From JANLSO01 sp031362405 (GTDB taxonomy: Bacteria; Actinomycetota; Thermoleophilia; Miltoncostaeales; Miltoncostaeaceae), in contig JANLSO010000025.1 in assembly GCA_031362405.1 (NCBI GenBank), positions 1 through 49,579 of the forward strand: a stretch of DNA of 49,579 nt. The letters run 5' to 3'. Each line of letters starts with the position of its first letter. Positions within the stretch are counted from its first letter, which is position 1. The translations under genes were made by a program, and so were the position numbers. Below the pieces are notes generated by a model. That model was given only the letters and a program-made list of their open reading frames with translations. It had not been told where the DNA came from and did no database searches. Shown here piece after piece: positions 8,144-16,273 of the stretch.

Positions 8144-9498
8144 TCTTGATCGAGGGCTTTGGGGTTCGGCGGGCGCCGGCCTGCCAGTGCCAGTAGTCCC
8201 GCCCCGACCGCGCCCGCGATCAACGACGCGGCGAGAATGCCGACCTTGGCCTGTTGGACGAGTTCCGGGTCCGTGAGAGCGAGGCTGGCGACGAAGACGG
8301 AAACGGTGAAGCCGATTCCCGCGAGAGCAGCGACGCCGGCGACGTGGAGCGCCCCGATCCCATCTGGCAGATCGCCGATCCCTAGGCGGACCGCGATGAG
8401 CGTGCCTCCCGCGACACCGACGATCTTCCCGACCACCAAGCCCAGGGCGACCCCGGCGGTGATGGCGCTTCCTGCCGCGTCCCCGAGCGCGTCGGCGTCA
8501 ATCCGAATACCCGCGTACGCCAGGGCGAACAGCGGGAGAACGACGAAGGCCGACCAGGGATGGACGAGGTGTTCGAGTCGCTCTCCGAGCGGCACGGCCC
8601 GACGCCCCAACTGATCGATTGTGAGCCAGCGCTGCAGCGCATTGCCGTTCGGCCGAGACGGGTCACCGAGCGGCGCAAGCTCGCGCGTCGCCTCGCGGGC
8701 CGCCGCGATCGGATCGCGGGCGACGACGACCGGGATGAGGAGCCCCATGGCGACCCCGGCCAACGTCGGGCTCACGCCCGAACGGGCCATCGCCGCCCAG
8801 GCAGCCACCGCGAGGATCGCATAGGGGACGACCAGCCGCACGTTCAGCCTGACGAGCAGGCGCGCAACCAGCAGTGCGCCGAGGCTTGCCAGGAGCCAGT
8901 ACAGCGAGAAGCCCGACGAATAGAAGATCGCGATCACGAGAATCGCCCCAATGTCATCGATGACGGCGACGGCGAGCAGGAAGACCGCCAGCTGCGGTGG
9001 CACACGGTGGCTCATAAGGCTCAGCACACCGGCCGCAAACGCGATGTCCGTCGCCATGGGAATGCCCCACCCGCCCGCCGCGGGCCCGCCGGCGTTCAGC
9101 GCCGCGTAGATCGCCACCGGGACGAGCATGCCGCCAAGGGCAGCGGCAAACGGGATGCGCGCGACGCGCGGGACGGACAGTTCGCCGATGGCCAGTTCAC
9201 GTTTGATCTCAAGCCCCACAACGAAAAAGAAAACGGCCATGAGGCCGTCTTTGACGAACTTCTGCAGCGTGGTTTGGACGTCAAAGTCGCCGGCACCGAG
9301 CGAAAGCGGCGTCGTCCAGAAGTCGGTGTAAGACCCGGCGGCGAGATTCGCCCACGCGAGGGCGACCACCGCGGCGAACGCCAGGACGATGCCGCCCGAG
9401 GTCTCGGTGCGGATGAAGCGTTGGATCGGCGCGAGGAGGCGAACGGGTGCGTTGCCGCGCCGGCCCCTGGGGTCGCCTTCTTCGCCGGGTGCCTCCAC
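8140..9498 (-). CDS. nhaA: Na+/H+ antiporter NhaA
   Basis: Inner-membrane antiporter exporting Na+ in exchange for protons, giving salt and alkali tolerance. About 452 residues from the GTG at 9496-9498; the longer frame upstream runs into the photolyase gene and lacks family similarity. Key motifs are FFFVVGLEIKREL (88-102), the ATDIAFA aspartate (Asp151) and the paired ion-binding aspartates Asp181-Asp182 in VAVIDDIGAI. It has about 12 hydrophobic segments. Its TAG stop overlaps the TAG stop of the CarH-like gene on the other strand within a shared CTAG. It is divergent from the photolyase, with about 61 bases between starts. Confidence 0.93.
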   Translation of the reverse strand: MEAPGEEGDPRGRRGNAPVRLLAPIQRFIRTETSGGIVLAFAAVVALAWANLAAGSYTDFWTTPLSLGAGDFDVQTTLQKFVKDGLMAVFFFVVGLEIKRELAIGELSVPRVARIPFAAALGGMLVPVAIYAALNAGGPAAGGWGIPMATDIAFAAGVLSLMSHRVPPQLAVFLLAVAVIDDIGAILVIAIFYSSGFSLYWLLASLGALLVARLLVRLNVRLVVPYAILAVAAWAAMARSGVSPTLAGVAMGLLIPVVVARDPIAAAREATRELAPLGDPSRPNGNALQRWLTIDQLGRRAVPLGERLEHLVHPWSAFVVLPLFALAYAGIRIDADALGDAAGSAITAGVALGLVVGKIVGVAGGTLIAVRLGIGDLPDGIGALHVAGVAALAGIGFTVSVFVASLALTDPELVQQAKVGILAASLIAGAVGAGLLALAGRRPPNPKALDQD

Positions 9499-9559
9499 AC
9501 CGCGCAGGGTACCCGCCGGTGTCGACCCGCAATCGGCCTGAATTCGGCACACTGAGAGG

Positions 9560-10969
9560 GTGTCGTCTTCCGCCCGCACGCTCATGTGGTTCCGGCGTGA
9601 CCTGCGGGTCGCCGACCACCCGGCCCTCAGCGCGGCCGCGACGCGGGGGGAGGTCGTCTGCCTGTGGGTGATCGACCCGCAGATTCTTGGCCGGCGCCAC
9701 CACCAGGCCCCCGAGCGGTTGCGCTTTCTGCGTGCTGGGTTGGCCGCTCTCGATGGCGAGCTGCGCCGTCTCGGCGCGCCGTTGGTCATTCGCACGGGAC
9801 GCCCCGAGGACGTCGTCCCCCACGTCGCCGTCGAGGCCGGCGCCTCACGGGTTCACCTAACGCATGAGGTCTCACCGCTCGGGCTCGCCCGCGACGCCAG
9901 AGTCGCCGGGGCACTTTCGGCCGCCGGTATCACCCTTGAGAGCTTTGGAGGCGACCTCCTCGCCGAACCCGAGGATCTCGCCGGAAGTTCCGGCAAGGGC
10001 TATCTCGTTTTCACGCCGTTCTCACGTGCCTGGGGGGCGATCGACATCCCGCGCCTCATCACGGCACCCGCTCTGACCGGGCCGACATTGCCCTCGGAAT
10101 CGCTCGATGCGCTCGGGTCAGGGGAGCCGCGCATTCCCGCGGGGCCGGCCGCCGCGCGCGCCGCCGTGGTCGCATTCATCGCCAGCGGGCGGGCCGACCA
10201 GTACGGCGACGCACGTAACGCTCTCGCCGACGACGGCACCTCACGCCTGTCCGCGTACCTACGCTTTGGCATGACGAGCCCCGCGCAGATTGGACGCGCC
10301 TTGGGTTTGCCCGGTGAGATCTCCGCCGGGCGATATGCGTTTTGGCGCCAGATCTGCTGGCGCGACTTCTACCACCATCACCTCAAGCGTCATCCCGAGG
10401 TCTCGCGGATGGCCCTACGCCCAGCATTCCGCCGGATTCAGTGGGACAACGACCTCGCCGACCTCGGCGCCTGGGAACGCGGCGAAACCGGCTTTCCCAT
10501 CGTCGACGCGGGAATGCGCCAGCTGGCCGCCGAAGGGTGGATGCACAATCGTGCGCGGATGATCACCGCGTCGTTCCTCGTCAAAGACCTGCTCATCGAC
10601 TGGCGCCGTGGCGAGTCGGTCTTCATGCGCAAGCTGCTCGACGGCGACCCGGCAAACAACAACGGGGGCTGGCAGTGGACCGCTGGCACCGGGACCGACG
10701 CGGCTCCGTATTTTAGGGTCTTTAACCCCACTCTTCAGGCGCAGAAGTTCGATGCGGCAGGTGAGTACGTGCGGCGTTGGGTGCCCGAGCTTCGCGACGT
10801 CCCCGGCAATCGCATTCATGAGCCGTGGCGTTTGACCACGGAGGAGCAGCGCGCAGCGGCGTGTCGTCTAGACGTCGACTACCCCCTGCCCCGCGTCGAC
10901 CATGCCCGACGCCGACGCGAGGTGCTCGAGCGTTACCGCGCGACGGGCGCTGCCGCCGGCGATCCCTGA
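9560..10969 (+). CDS. phr: Class I deoxyribodipyrimidine photolyase
   Basis: Flavoprotein that uses blue/near-UV light to split cyclobutane pyrimidine dimers. 469 residues. The N-terminal antenna-chromophore domain opens with MWFRRDLRVADHPAL. The C-terminal FAD-binding domain has GDPANNNGGWQWTAGTGTD (about 362-380), the class I signature, followed by APYFRVFNP. The start is taken as the GTG at 9560; an ATG at 9584 directly before WFRRDLRV is a shorter alternative. Cryptochromes share the fold, but the intact asparagine-rich signature and length fit a CPD photolyase. Its position one gene away from the CarH-type light regulator suggests light control. Confidence 0.93.
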   Translation: MSSSARTLMWFRRDLRVADHPALSAAATRGEVVCLWVIDPQILGRRHHQAPERLRFLRAGLAALDGELRRLGAPLVIRTGRPEDVVPHVAVEAGASRVHLTHEVSPLGLARDARVAGALSAAGITLESFGGDLLAEPEDLAGSSGKGYLVFTPFSRAWGAIDIPRLITAPALTGPTLPSESLDALGSGEPRIPAGPAAARAAVVAFIASGRADQYGDARNALADDGTSRLSAYLRFGMTSPAQIGRALGLPGEISAGRYAFWRQICWRDFYHHHLKRHPEVSRMALRPAFRRIQWDNDLADLGAWERGETGFPIVDAGMRQLAAEGWMHNRARMITASFLVKDLLIDWRRGESVFMRKLLDGDPANNNGGWQWTAGTGTDAAPYFRVFNPTLQAQKFDAAGEYVRRWVPELRDVPGNRIHEPWRLTTEEQRAAACRLDVDYPLPRVDHARRRREVLERYRATGAAAGDP

Positions 10970-10972
10970 GGC

Positions 10973-11401
10973 TCAGGCGACGTAGAGCGAGCGCTCCGGC
11001 ATGAGCCCTTCGAGTTGCTTGTGCGACGGGCAGTAACGTGACCCGCGAAGGGGCTCGCGCCCGCAGGGCTTTCCCTTGCGGTTTACGGCCGCACAGCGAA
11101 GGGCGCTTGCCCGGCCTGCGATGTCAGGGCCAACCTCTGCTTCGAGATGCTCGAGGGCCGTCTGCACTTGTTCTTCGATGATGCGATAGGCGCGCAGCTG
11201 ATCTTGCAGGGGAAACAAAAAGCGGATCTGCGCGAACAGGTGGCGTGCCGGCCGCGGGTAACGGCGTAGGTCGCGAGCGATGCGCTCGACCGTCGCCTCA
11301 CATGCCATCAGCAGGACGCGCTCAGATCGACCCGGGTTCCGGGGATCGGGAAGCACGGAAGACTTCAGAGCGCGATACATATCCCGACTCAACTCGTACA
11401 C
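10973..11401 (-). CDS. Unknown small protein with C-terminal Cys/His zinc-type motif
   Basis: 142 residues from a GTG with GAGAGG eight bases upstream. The first 90 residues are mostly helical and charged (MACEATVERIARDLRRYPRP). The C-terminus has a likely zinc site: Cys103 (RCAAVNRKGKPC), a second Cys at the end of that stretch, then C-P-S-H in SRYCPSHKQ. This CxnC-CxxH arrangement occurs in small DNA- or RNA-binding proteins, but I do not recognise the family. Its stop is 3 bases from the photolyase stop (convergent). It may end the birA-containing minus-strand run. Confidence 0.65.
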   Translation of the reverse strand: MYELSRDMYRALKSSVLPDPRNPGRSERVLLMACEATVERIARDLRRYPRPARHLFAQIRFLFPLQDQLRAYRIIEEQVQTALEHLEAEVGPDIAGRASALRCAAVNRKGKPCGREPLRGSRYCPSHKQLEGLMPERSLYVA

Positions 11402-11591
11402 GACATGTGCCTCTCGTCGAGTGGCCGCGAGTGCGGCCGCACTGGCCGAAATCTGTCCGGGGACTCCCCGGACCGACCCAAGGCTCCCACCGTGTCACGG
11501 AAATGTCAAGGTTCTGTCCAGAGTTGGTCAGGCCATCACAAACCGCGCCCGACAACAGGGGCACAAGCGGACGATCACGACCACACGACCC

Positions 11592-11789
11592 TCAGGACGA
11601 GGCGGAAACCTCATCCGCGGCCGGGGCGAACGGGCCAGGTATCTCCGTGGACGCCGATGAGGGGAGGCCGGCGTTCGGTCGTCCCGCGAACGGTTCGCCC
11701 GGCGTCGGCTCGTCAGGTTCGGCCGTGGGCCAGGGTGCGGGGATGTCGCGCCGGGGAGACACCGACGTTTCGCGCGAAGACCGGGTCAT
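11592..11789 (-). CDS. Possible small proline-rich protein
   Basis: 65 codons starting MTRSSRETSVSPRRD and ending DEVSASS. The composition is rich in Pro, Glu, Ser and Ala. Most third codon positions are G or C, as in neighbouring genes, which mildly supports coding. An AGG lies about 9 bases upstream of the ATG. It is 58 bases downstream of birA on the same strand. No similarity was recognised. The flanking 11402-11591 and 11790-11847 hold nothing else I can identify. Confidence 0.35.
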   Translation of the reverse strand: MTRSSRETSVSPRRDIPAPWPTAEPDEPTPGEPFAGRPNAGLPSSASTEIPGPFAPAADEVSASS

Positions 11790-11847
11790 CGTTCGCCGCC
11801 TGCTCGGGAGGGTCGGAGCGCGACGGTGGCAGGCGGCGGGAGATGTG

Positions 11848-12660
11848 TCAAACAGGTTTCTCCGACTCCGGAAGCACGCGCGTGACCTCTGCGGCGCCGA
11901 GGTGGTGAATCGCGCCGTCTGCGGCCTCGACGATGAGGCGTCCGGTCGCGTCGAGCTCTACGACCCGCCCCTCCAAGGTGCCCGTCGCTCGCGACAGCGA
12001 AACCCGACGTCCGCGCAGATGGTCACGCTCGGCGAAAGCGGCGAGAATTCCCACGGGCCCGGCGGCGAGCCACTCGGCGTACCGACTCTCGAGCGCGTGG
12101 AGCAACTCGACGAGAAGCTCGGGGCGCGACATCAGAGACCCCGCGTCGGCAAGGCAACCGGGGTTCCAGCGCGCGTCACGAATGGCGGGAACCGAGGCGA
12201 CGTTGATACCCATGCCGACCACTGCCCAGGCGACGCCTGTTTGGGCGACGGAGACCTCACACAGAATGCCAGCCATCTTGCGGCCGCCGACGATGACGTC
12301 ATTCGGCCATGCGATCTCCACCGGGACCTCGACGGCGGCCGCCAGAGCATCGGCGACGGCAACAGCTACGACGATCGGCAGCAGGCCGACCCGGTCGGGT
12401 TCGAGGGGTGGTCGAAGCAGCACCGAGACCATGAGCGCGTCGCCGGGGCGATCTTCCCACGCGCGCCCGCGCCGGCCGCGGCCCTCGGTTTGATGGTCGG
12501 CTCCGACCACGAGCCCGTGTGCGGCGCCGGCACGGGCGCGGGCGACGCAGACATCGTTTGTCGAACCCGTTTCGGTCATCCAGATAACCGGGCCGGCGAT
12601 CGCTCCGCGAAGGCGGGGCTCGATCTCGGCGGGCCGAACGATGTCACCCTCGCCCGTCAC
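11848..12660 (-). CDS. birA: Biotin-[acetyl-CoA-carboxylase] ligase
   Basis: Activates biotin with ATP and attaches it to the biotin carboxyl carrier protein of acyl-CoA carboxylases. 270 residues. The class II synthetase core is complete: STN at 33-35, the biotin-adenylate loop GRGRRGR (60-66), AWPNDV (117-122) and the catalytic-region lysine Lys128 in GGRKMAGIL. The C-terminal SH3-like domain is present (ERDHLRGRRVSLSRATGTL). There is no N-terminal HTH, so it is a monofunctional ligase and not a BirA repressor. It starts with GTG, immediately after the stop of the membrane protein at 12663, suggesting translational coupling. Confidence 0.92.
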   Translation of the reverse strand: MTGEGDIVRPAEIEPRLRGAIAGPVIWMTETGSTNDVCVARARAGAAHGLVVGADHQTEGRGRRGRAWEDRPGDALMVSVLLRPPLEPDRVGLLPIVVAVAVADALAAAVEVPVEIAWPNDVIVGGRKMAGILCEVSVAQTGVAWAVVGMGINVASVPAIRDARWNPGCLADAGSLMSRPELLVELLHALESRYAEWLAAGPVGILAAFAERDHLRGRRVSLSRATGTLEGRVVELDATGRLIVEAADGAIHHLGAAEVTRVLPESEKPV

Positions 12661-12662
12661 GC

Positions 12663-13250
12663 TCAGGTCGGTTCGTCGGCCTTGGCTGCGGCCTCGGCCT
12701 CACGACGGTGGCCGTCGAGCTCGCCTCTGAGCTGACCCAGTTTGCGCTTCGTGCGGTGGCGCGAAAACATCAAGTACCGCCACATGCCCACCACGGCAAG
12801 GGCGCCGATCGCACCGAACAAGACGGCGCTGCGAAATGCCGGGGCCTCGACGTCGAGGATGCGTTCTCCGGCGTGCGCAGCACTTCCCCGGCCGATCACG
12901 ATCCCCAAGGTCATCAGGTTCGGCGCGGCCAGGATCAACGCCGCGACGAACCCTCCAACCCAGATCTTCCACGCACGGCGTTTGTGAAAGGTGAACCACA
13001 GCACCACCAGCGGTAACGCCGTGAACACGAACCCGTTGAAGAGGCCGACGCCCGTGCCCATGGCGAAGCTGCCGTCGACCTGGTTGCCGATTCTCTGTGC
13101 CCACCAGCGGGGAATGAACGCGGACCCCAGTAGCGACAGCAAGAGCAGGCCGATCGCGACGACGGCACCGACAACCAGGCGTTTGCCCCAGTTCGGACGG
13201 TGCCGGGCGGCAGGCGCGGGCGGAGCGGGTGCGGGGGTGTCAGCGGCCAC
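12663..13250 (-). CDS. Unknown four-helix membrane protein
   Basis: 195 residues from a GTG. A Pro/Ala-rich cytoplasmic N-terminus (residues 1-15) is followed by four hydrophobic segments at about 22-46, 65-86, 93-116 and 140-158. A charged helical C-terminal tail follows (SRHRTKRKLGQLRGELDGHR). No family was recognised. It directly precedes birA on the same strand with a 2-base gap and probably shares its transcript. Confidence 0.7.
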   Translation of the reverse strand: MAADTPAPAPPAPAARHRPNWGKRLVVGAVVAIGLLLLSLLGSAFIPRWWAQRIGNQVDGSFAMGTGVGLFNGFVFTALPLVVLWFTFHKRRAWKIWVGGFVAALILAAPNLMTLGIVIGRGSAAHAGERILDVEAPAFRSAVLFGAIGALAVVGMWRYLMFSRHRTKRKLGQLRGELDGHRREAEAAAKADEPT

Positions 13251-13281
13251 GGGGTGAGTATGTCATCGGCCGCGGCGGCGG

Positions 13282-13890
13282 TCAGGCGGCAAAGAACCCG
13301 AGCCGGTCGCGCAGCACCGTGAGCACCTGATCGGCCGTCGCCTTACCGTTGAACGACTCCTCCGGTTCTGCTGGCTGGCGGCCGATGAAGGTTCGCGACC
13401 ATGCCGAGTGGCGTGCCTCGCACGCCAGGATCGAGCCGATCTTCGACAGTAGGGGAACGGCTTTCACCCGAAAGACCTGCCCGTTGTAGGCCGACACCGC
13501 CGCGCCCTCGAGGCTCGGGGCGGTGGCGAGAAAACTGCCCTGGCTTGCAGTCGTTCCTTTGAAGTCGAACTTCGGGCTGGGCTTGGCAGCACTGCCCAGC
13601 TGAGAGACCAGGAAGTTGACATGGTCGGTGTGGTGTTTGGCCAGGTTCCCGGCGAAGACCTTTGGCTCGCCGGAGAGCACGTTCTTCGCAAGGGCCTCCG
13701 TGTAGAACGCGGCCTCCATGCGCGACACGATCAGAAGGAAGTTCATGATCTCGCGGTCCTGCGCTCTGGAGCGCGTATCCGCAAGGACCGCCTGCGGCAG
13801 GACCAGGCCTCCGACGACCGCCCCACCGAGAGCCGCGCGGCGCAGAAGCCCGGCCCGCGTGGTCTGTGAAGCACCCGAAATCTGGTCCAT
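13282..13890 (-). CDS. Tat-exported ferritin-like domain protein
   Basis: 202 residues. The start at the ATG giving MDQISGASQ is fixed by an AAGGAG five bases upstream, not by the longer open frame. The N-terminus has a twin-arginine signal (LLRRAALGGAVVGG, cleavage after about VLA). The mature part is helical with ferritin-like metal-ligand spacing: Glu in SRMEAAFYTEAL, His in KHHTDHVNFL and Glu-x-x-His in EARHSAW. This matches the Ferritin_2/desiccation-related group found in actinobacteria. Exact function is unknown; metal binding or oxidative-stress protection is inferred. It is divergent from the SDR gene at 14006. Confidence 0.8.
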   Translation of the reverse strand: MDQISGASQTTRAGLLRRAALGGAVVGGLVLPQAVLADTRSRAQDREIMNFLLIVSRMEAAFYTEALAKNVLSGEPKVFAGNLAKHHTDHVNFLVSQLGSAAKPSPKFDFKGTTASQGSFLATAPSLEGAAVSAYNGQVFRVKAVPLLSKIGSILACEARHSAWSRTFIGRQPAEPEESFNGKATADQVLTVLRDRLGFFAA

Positions 13891-13970
13891 GACCGCTCCT
13901 TGTGAAGTGTGTGCCGCGTATCTCGTCACCCCAGCTCCCGGAATGCAAGTCGAGGACGGCCGGGTAGGTA

Positions 13971-13999
13971 TTGGCGAACAGTTCACGGCACCCTAGTTT
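13971..13999 (+). promoter_or_regulatory. Promoter of the SDR gene, leaderless
   Basis: TTGGCG (13971-13976), a 17-base spacer and TAGTTT (13994-13999), ending 6 bases before the ATG at 14006. This places the transcription start on the A of the ATG, i.e. a leaderless mRNA. Confidence 0.55.
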
Positions 14000-14005
14000 C
14001 GGCCT

Positions 14006-14695
14006 ATGGAGATGAAGAATGCGGCCGTGGTGATCGCCGGAGCAACCGGCGGACTCGGTTCGGCTCTTGCGAGAGCCTTTGCCGACGAGGGTGCGCGCCT
14101 CGTCGTATCCGGTCGCGATGGCGATCGACTTGCCGGGGTCGCTGAGGCCACCGGCGCCCACGCGCACGCCGTGGATCTCCGAGAACCCGCGGCCCCGGAG
14201 AAGCTGATCGCGGCGGCCGAGGAGCATCTCGGCGCGCTCGACATCGTCGTGTGCAGTGTCGGCGTCGTCGCCTTCGGACCTGCCGTCGACCTCGATGACT
14301 CGGTGCTGCTCGATCTGTTCGCCGTCAACGCCCTCGTGCCGATGCGCCTGACCCGTGCGGCCCTCGGTGCGCTCCAGGGGGGCGGTACGATCATCAATAT
14401 CTCCGGGATCGTCGCCGAGCAGCCGACCGCCGGCATGGCCGCCTACTCTGCCAGCAAGGCCGCGCTGACCGCCTTCGACGTGGCCGCGCGTCGGGAGGCC
14501 CGCCGGGTGGGAATCCGCGTGCTCGACGTCCGGCCTCCCCATATGGAGACCGGCTTGTCTGACCGCCCTCTGGCCGGTGAGCCCCCGAAGCTGCCGACGG
14601 GGCGCGACCCAAACGAGGTCGCCCGACTTATCGTCGCCGCCGTTGCATCCGACGCGAATGAGGTCGCGCTCAGCTCGCGCGGCCGGCTTCAATGA
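14006..14695 (+). CDS. Short-chain dehydrogenase/reductase
   Basis: 229-residue NAD(P)-dependent oxidoreductase of unknown substrate. The cofactor motif TGGLGSALA is at residues 14-22. The catalytic triad is Ser133 (NISG), Tyr147 and Lys151 (YSASK). The C-terminal half is short, as in small classical SDRs. The last 26 bases overlap the 3' end of the DtxR-type gene on the opposite strand, so the two are convergent. No Shine-Dalgarno is present, consistent with the leaderless promoter. Confidence 0.9.
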   Translation: MEMKNAAVVIAGATGGLGSALARAFADEGARLVVSGRDGDRLAGVAEATGAHAHAVDLREPAAPEKLIAAAEEHLGALDIVVCSVGVVAFGPAVDLDDSVLLDLFAVNALVPMRLTRAALGALQGGGTIINISGIVAEQPTAGMAAYSASKAALTAFDVAARREARRVGIRVLDVRPPHMETGLSDRPLAGEPPKLPTGRDPNEVARLIVAAVASDANEVALSSRGRLQ

Positions 14696-15080
14696 ACGCC
14701 GCGACACGAGGCGGGGATGAGGAGATTGCCTGGCGCATGCGGTCTTCGAGGTCAGGCGAGAGATAGTGGGCGAGGCGGGCAACCTCGGCGTCGACGCAGT
14801 CAGCCGGCACATCAAGCTCGCTGCTCAGATACGCATGGAGCAGCTCCCGCCGCTCCTGCAGGCGGGATGCCTCGCGGCGGCCGGCGGCCGTCATACAGAT
14901 AGCGCGTGAGGCATGGTTGATCAGGCCGCGTTGCGCGAGTCGGCGCAGCATCGCCGTGGCCGAGGGTGCCGATACGGCAAGTAACTGCGCAACCGCACCC
15001 GCGCGGACCTCTCCGACGGCCGCCAGCCGGTTGACCGCGAGCAGGTAGTCCTCCTGGGCCGGCGAGAGACCGAGCGTCAT
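14670..15080 (-). CDS. DtxR/MntR-family metal-dependent repressor
   Basis: 136 residues, starting at the ATG (MTLGLSPAQEDYLLAVNRL) that overlaps the ZIP stop by 4 bases. The N-terminal winged helix (VAQLLAVSAPSATAMLRRLAQRGLI, cut here as residues 24-48) is followed by the dimerisation and metal-binding region with HAYLSSEL, ADCVDAEVARLAHYLSPDLEDRM. There is no C-terminal SH3-like domain, so it resembles MntR or short DtxR proteins. It is the last gene of the oxidase-ZIP-regulator operon and probably represses it when Mn2+ or Fe2+ is abundant; which metal cannot be told. Confidence 0.85.
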   Translation of the reverse strand: MTLGLSPAQEDYLLAVNRLAAVGEVRAGAVAQLLAVSAPSATAMLRRLAQRGLINHASRAICMTAAGRREASRLQERRELLHAYLSSELDVPADCVDAEVARLAHYLSPDLEDRMRQAISSSPPRVAAFIEAGRAS

Positions 15081-16273
15081 CCGACGAGGAGCCCGGTCAG
15101 GTACATGATCCCGAGACCGACAAGCAGCCCTCCCGCGGTGAGCGGGGTGATCGCAGACCGCTGTGCGTCGCCAGAGCGCATGCCGGGCATGAGCTGAACG
15201 CAGACCTGCGCGATTGCCCCGACCCCGAAGCCCAGCAGGAACGCCGCGAGCGGTGCCGAGAAGGCAACGCCGCCGATCCAGGTGCCGAGGATGGCGGGGC
15301 CGCCGGCGATCAGCCCGAGCAGCACGATGCGCCGAGGGCCGGCCCGTTCCTTGGCGATCGGACTGATGATCGCGAGCCCCTCGGTGGTGTTGTGCAGGGC
15401 GAAGCCGACGACCAGGAACGCCCCGAGCGCCAACTCTCCGATCGCGTAGGCGCTGCCGATGGCAAGCCCCTCGCCGAGGTTGTGGATGCCGATACCGACG
15501 GCGATGAGCAGCGACAGGCGAAAACCCGACGAGCCAGAGCGGCGTGCGCGCATCCACGTGTCGACCCCGGCCAACATGATGAACGCAACGATCGCGCCGA
15601 TGATCACCAGCGCCGGCCCGCCGAATGCCTGCGATCCCTGCCCACCGATCTCGATACCCTCAACGAAGGCGTCGGCGGCAAGGAAGACGAGCAGTCCGAC
15701 GGTTAGGGCGAGAATGAACCGCAGCACCGACGGCTGCGCGCGCCGCGCGAACGGCAGCCACAACATCCCGACGCTCACGGGAATGATCCCGACGTAGAGC
15801 CCGATGAGAGCGAGCAGCCCAAAGAACGACGTGTCGGCCGAGGGGGTCTCGGTTGCCACTGCGATCGGGGCGGCAATGACGCCCCCGGTCGCAGTGAGGA
15901 CCCCCACCTCGTAGGCCTCCCCCTCGATCCAGTCGTACGGGACCTTCAGGCTCACGCTCTCGAGTCGATCGAGCGTCGCCGGAAACGGCGCGGCGCCGGG
16001 AATGTAGGCGTCGTTGACGATGACTTGGGCGAGCGTCACGGCATCCGGGCCGTTATTGCGCAATCGCAGTTCGACCTGCCCGGGTGTGAGGACGGCGCGC
16101 TCGACGGCGATGTCCTCGATCGGGATGCCGTTGCGCTGTAGGCCGGGGCCGCCAGAACCGAGGAAGGCGAAGGTCAGCACCGCGGCGAGCACAAGCGGTA
16201 TCAGCCCGAGGAGCCAGACGGGCAGGCGGGGCACCCCGCGCCGTCGGGAGTCGTCCGCCGCGTCGGTCGTCAC
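15077..16273 (-). CDS. ZIP-family metal transporter with N-terminal extracytoplasmic domain
   Basis: 398 residues from the GTG that overlaps the oxidase stop (GTGA). A first membrane helix (about 18-38) is followed by ~110 residues of Ig-like sequence (VELRLRNNGPDAVTL), predicted outside the cell. The ZIP core then has eight hydrophobic segments. The two metal-site motifs are HNLGEG and HNTTEG in transmembrane helices IV and V, so the transport site is intact. ZIPs move Zn2+, Mn2+ or Fe2+ into the cytoplasm. The N-terminal domain is unusual for a bacterial ZIP and could dock the co-encoded multicopper oxidase (inference). Confidence 0.88.
   Translation of the reverse strand: MTTDAADDSRRRGVPRLPVWLLGLIPLVLAAVLTFAFLGSGGPGLQRNGIPIEDIAVERAVLTPGQVELRLRNNGPDAVTLAQVIVNDAYIPGAAPFPATLDRLESVSLKVPYDWIEGEAYEVGVLTATGGVIAAPIAVATETPSADTSFFGLLALIGLYVGIIPVSVGMLWLPFARRAQPSVLRFILALTVGLLVFLAADAFVEGIEIGGQGSQAFGGPALVIIGAIVAFIMLAGVDTWMRARRSGSSGFRLSLLIAVGIGIHNLGEGLAIGSAYAIGELALGAFLVVGFALHNTTEGLAIISPIAKERAGPRRIVLLGLIAGGPAILGTWIGGVAFSAPLAAFLLGFGVGAIAQVCVQLMPGMRSGDAQRSAITPLTAGGLLVGLGIMYLTGLLVG

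Noticed and set aside
11245..12735. 496-codon plus-strand frame across birA
   Set aside because: Antisense to a complete biotin ligase.
13343..14815. 490-codon minus-strand frame spanning the ferritin-like and SDR genes
   Set aside because: It crosses two supported genes on different frames and strands and has no domain signal.
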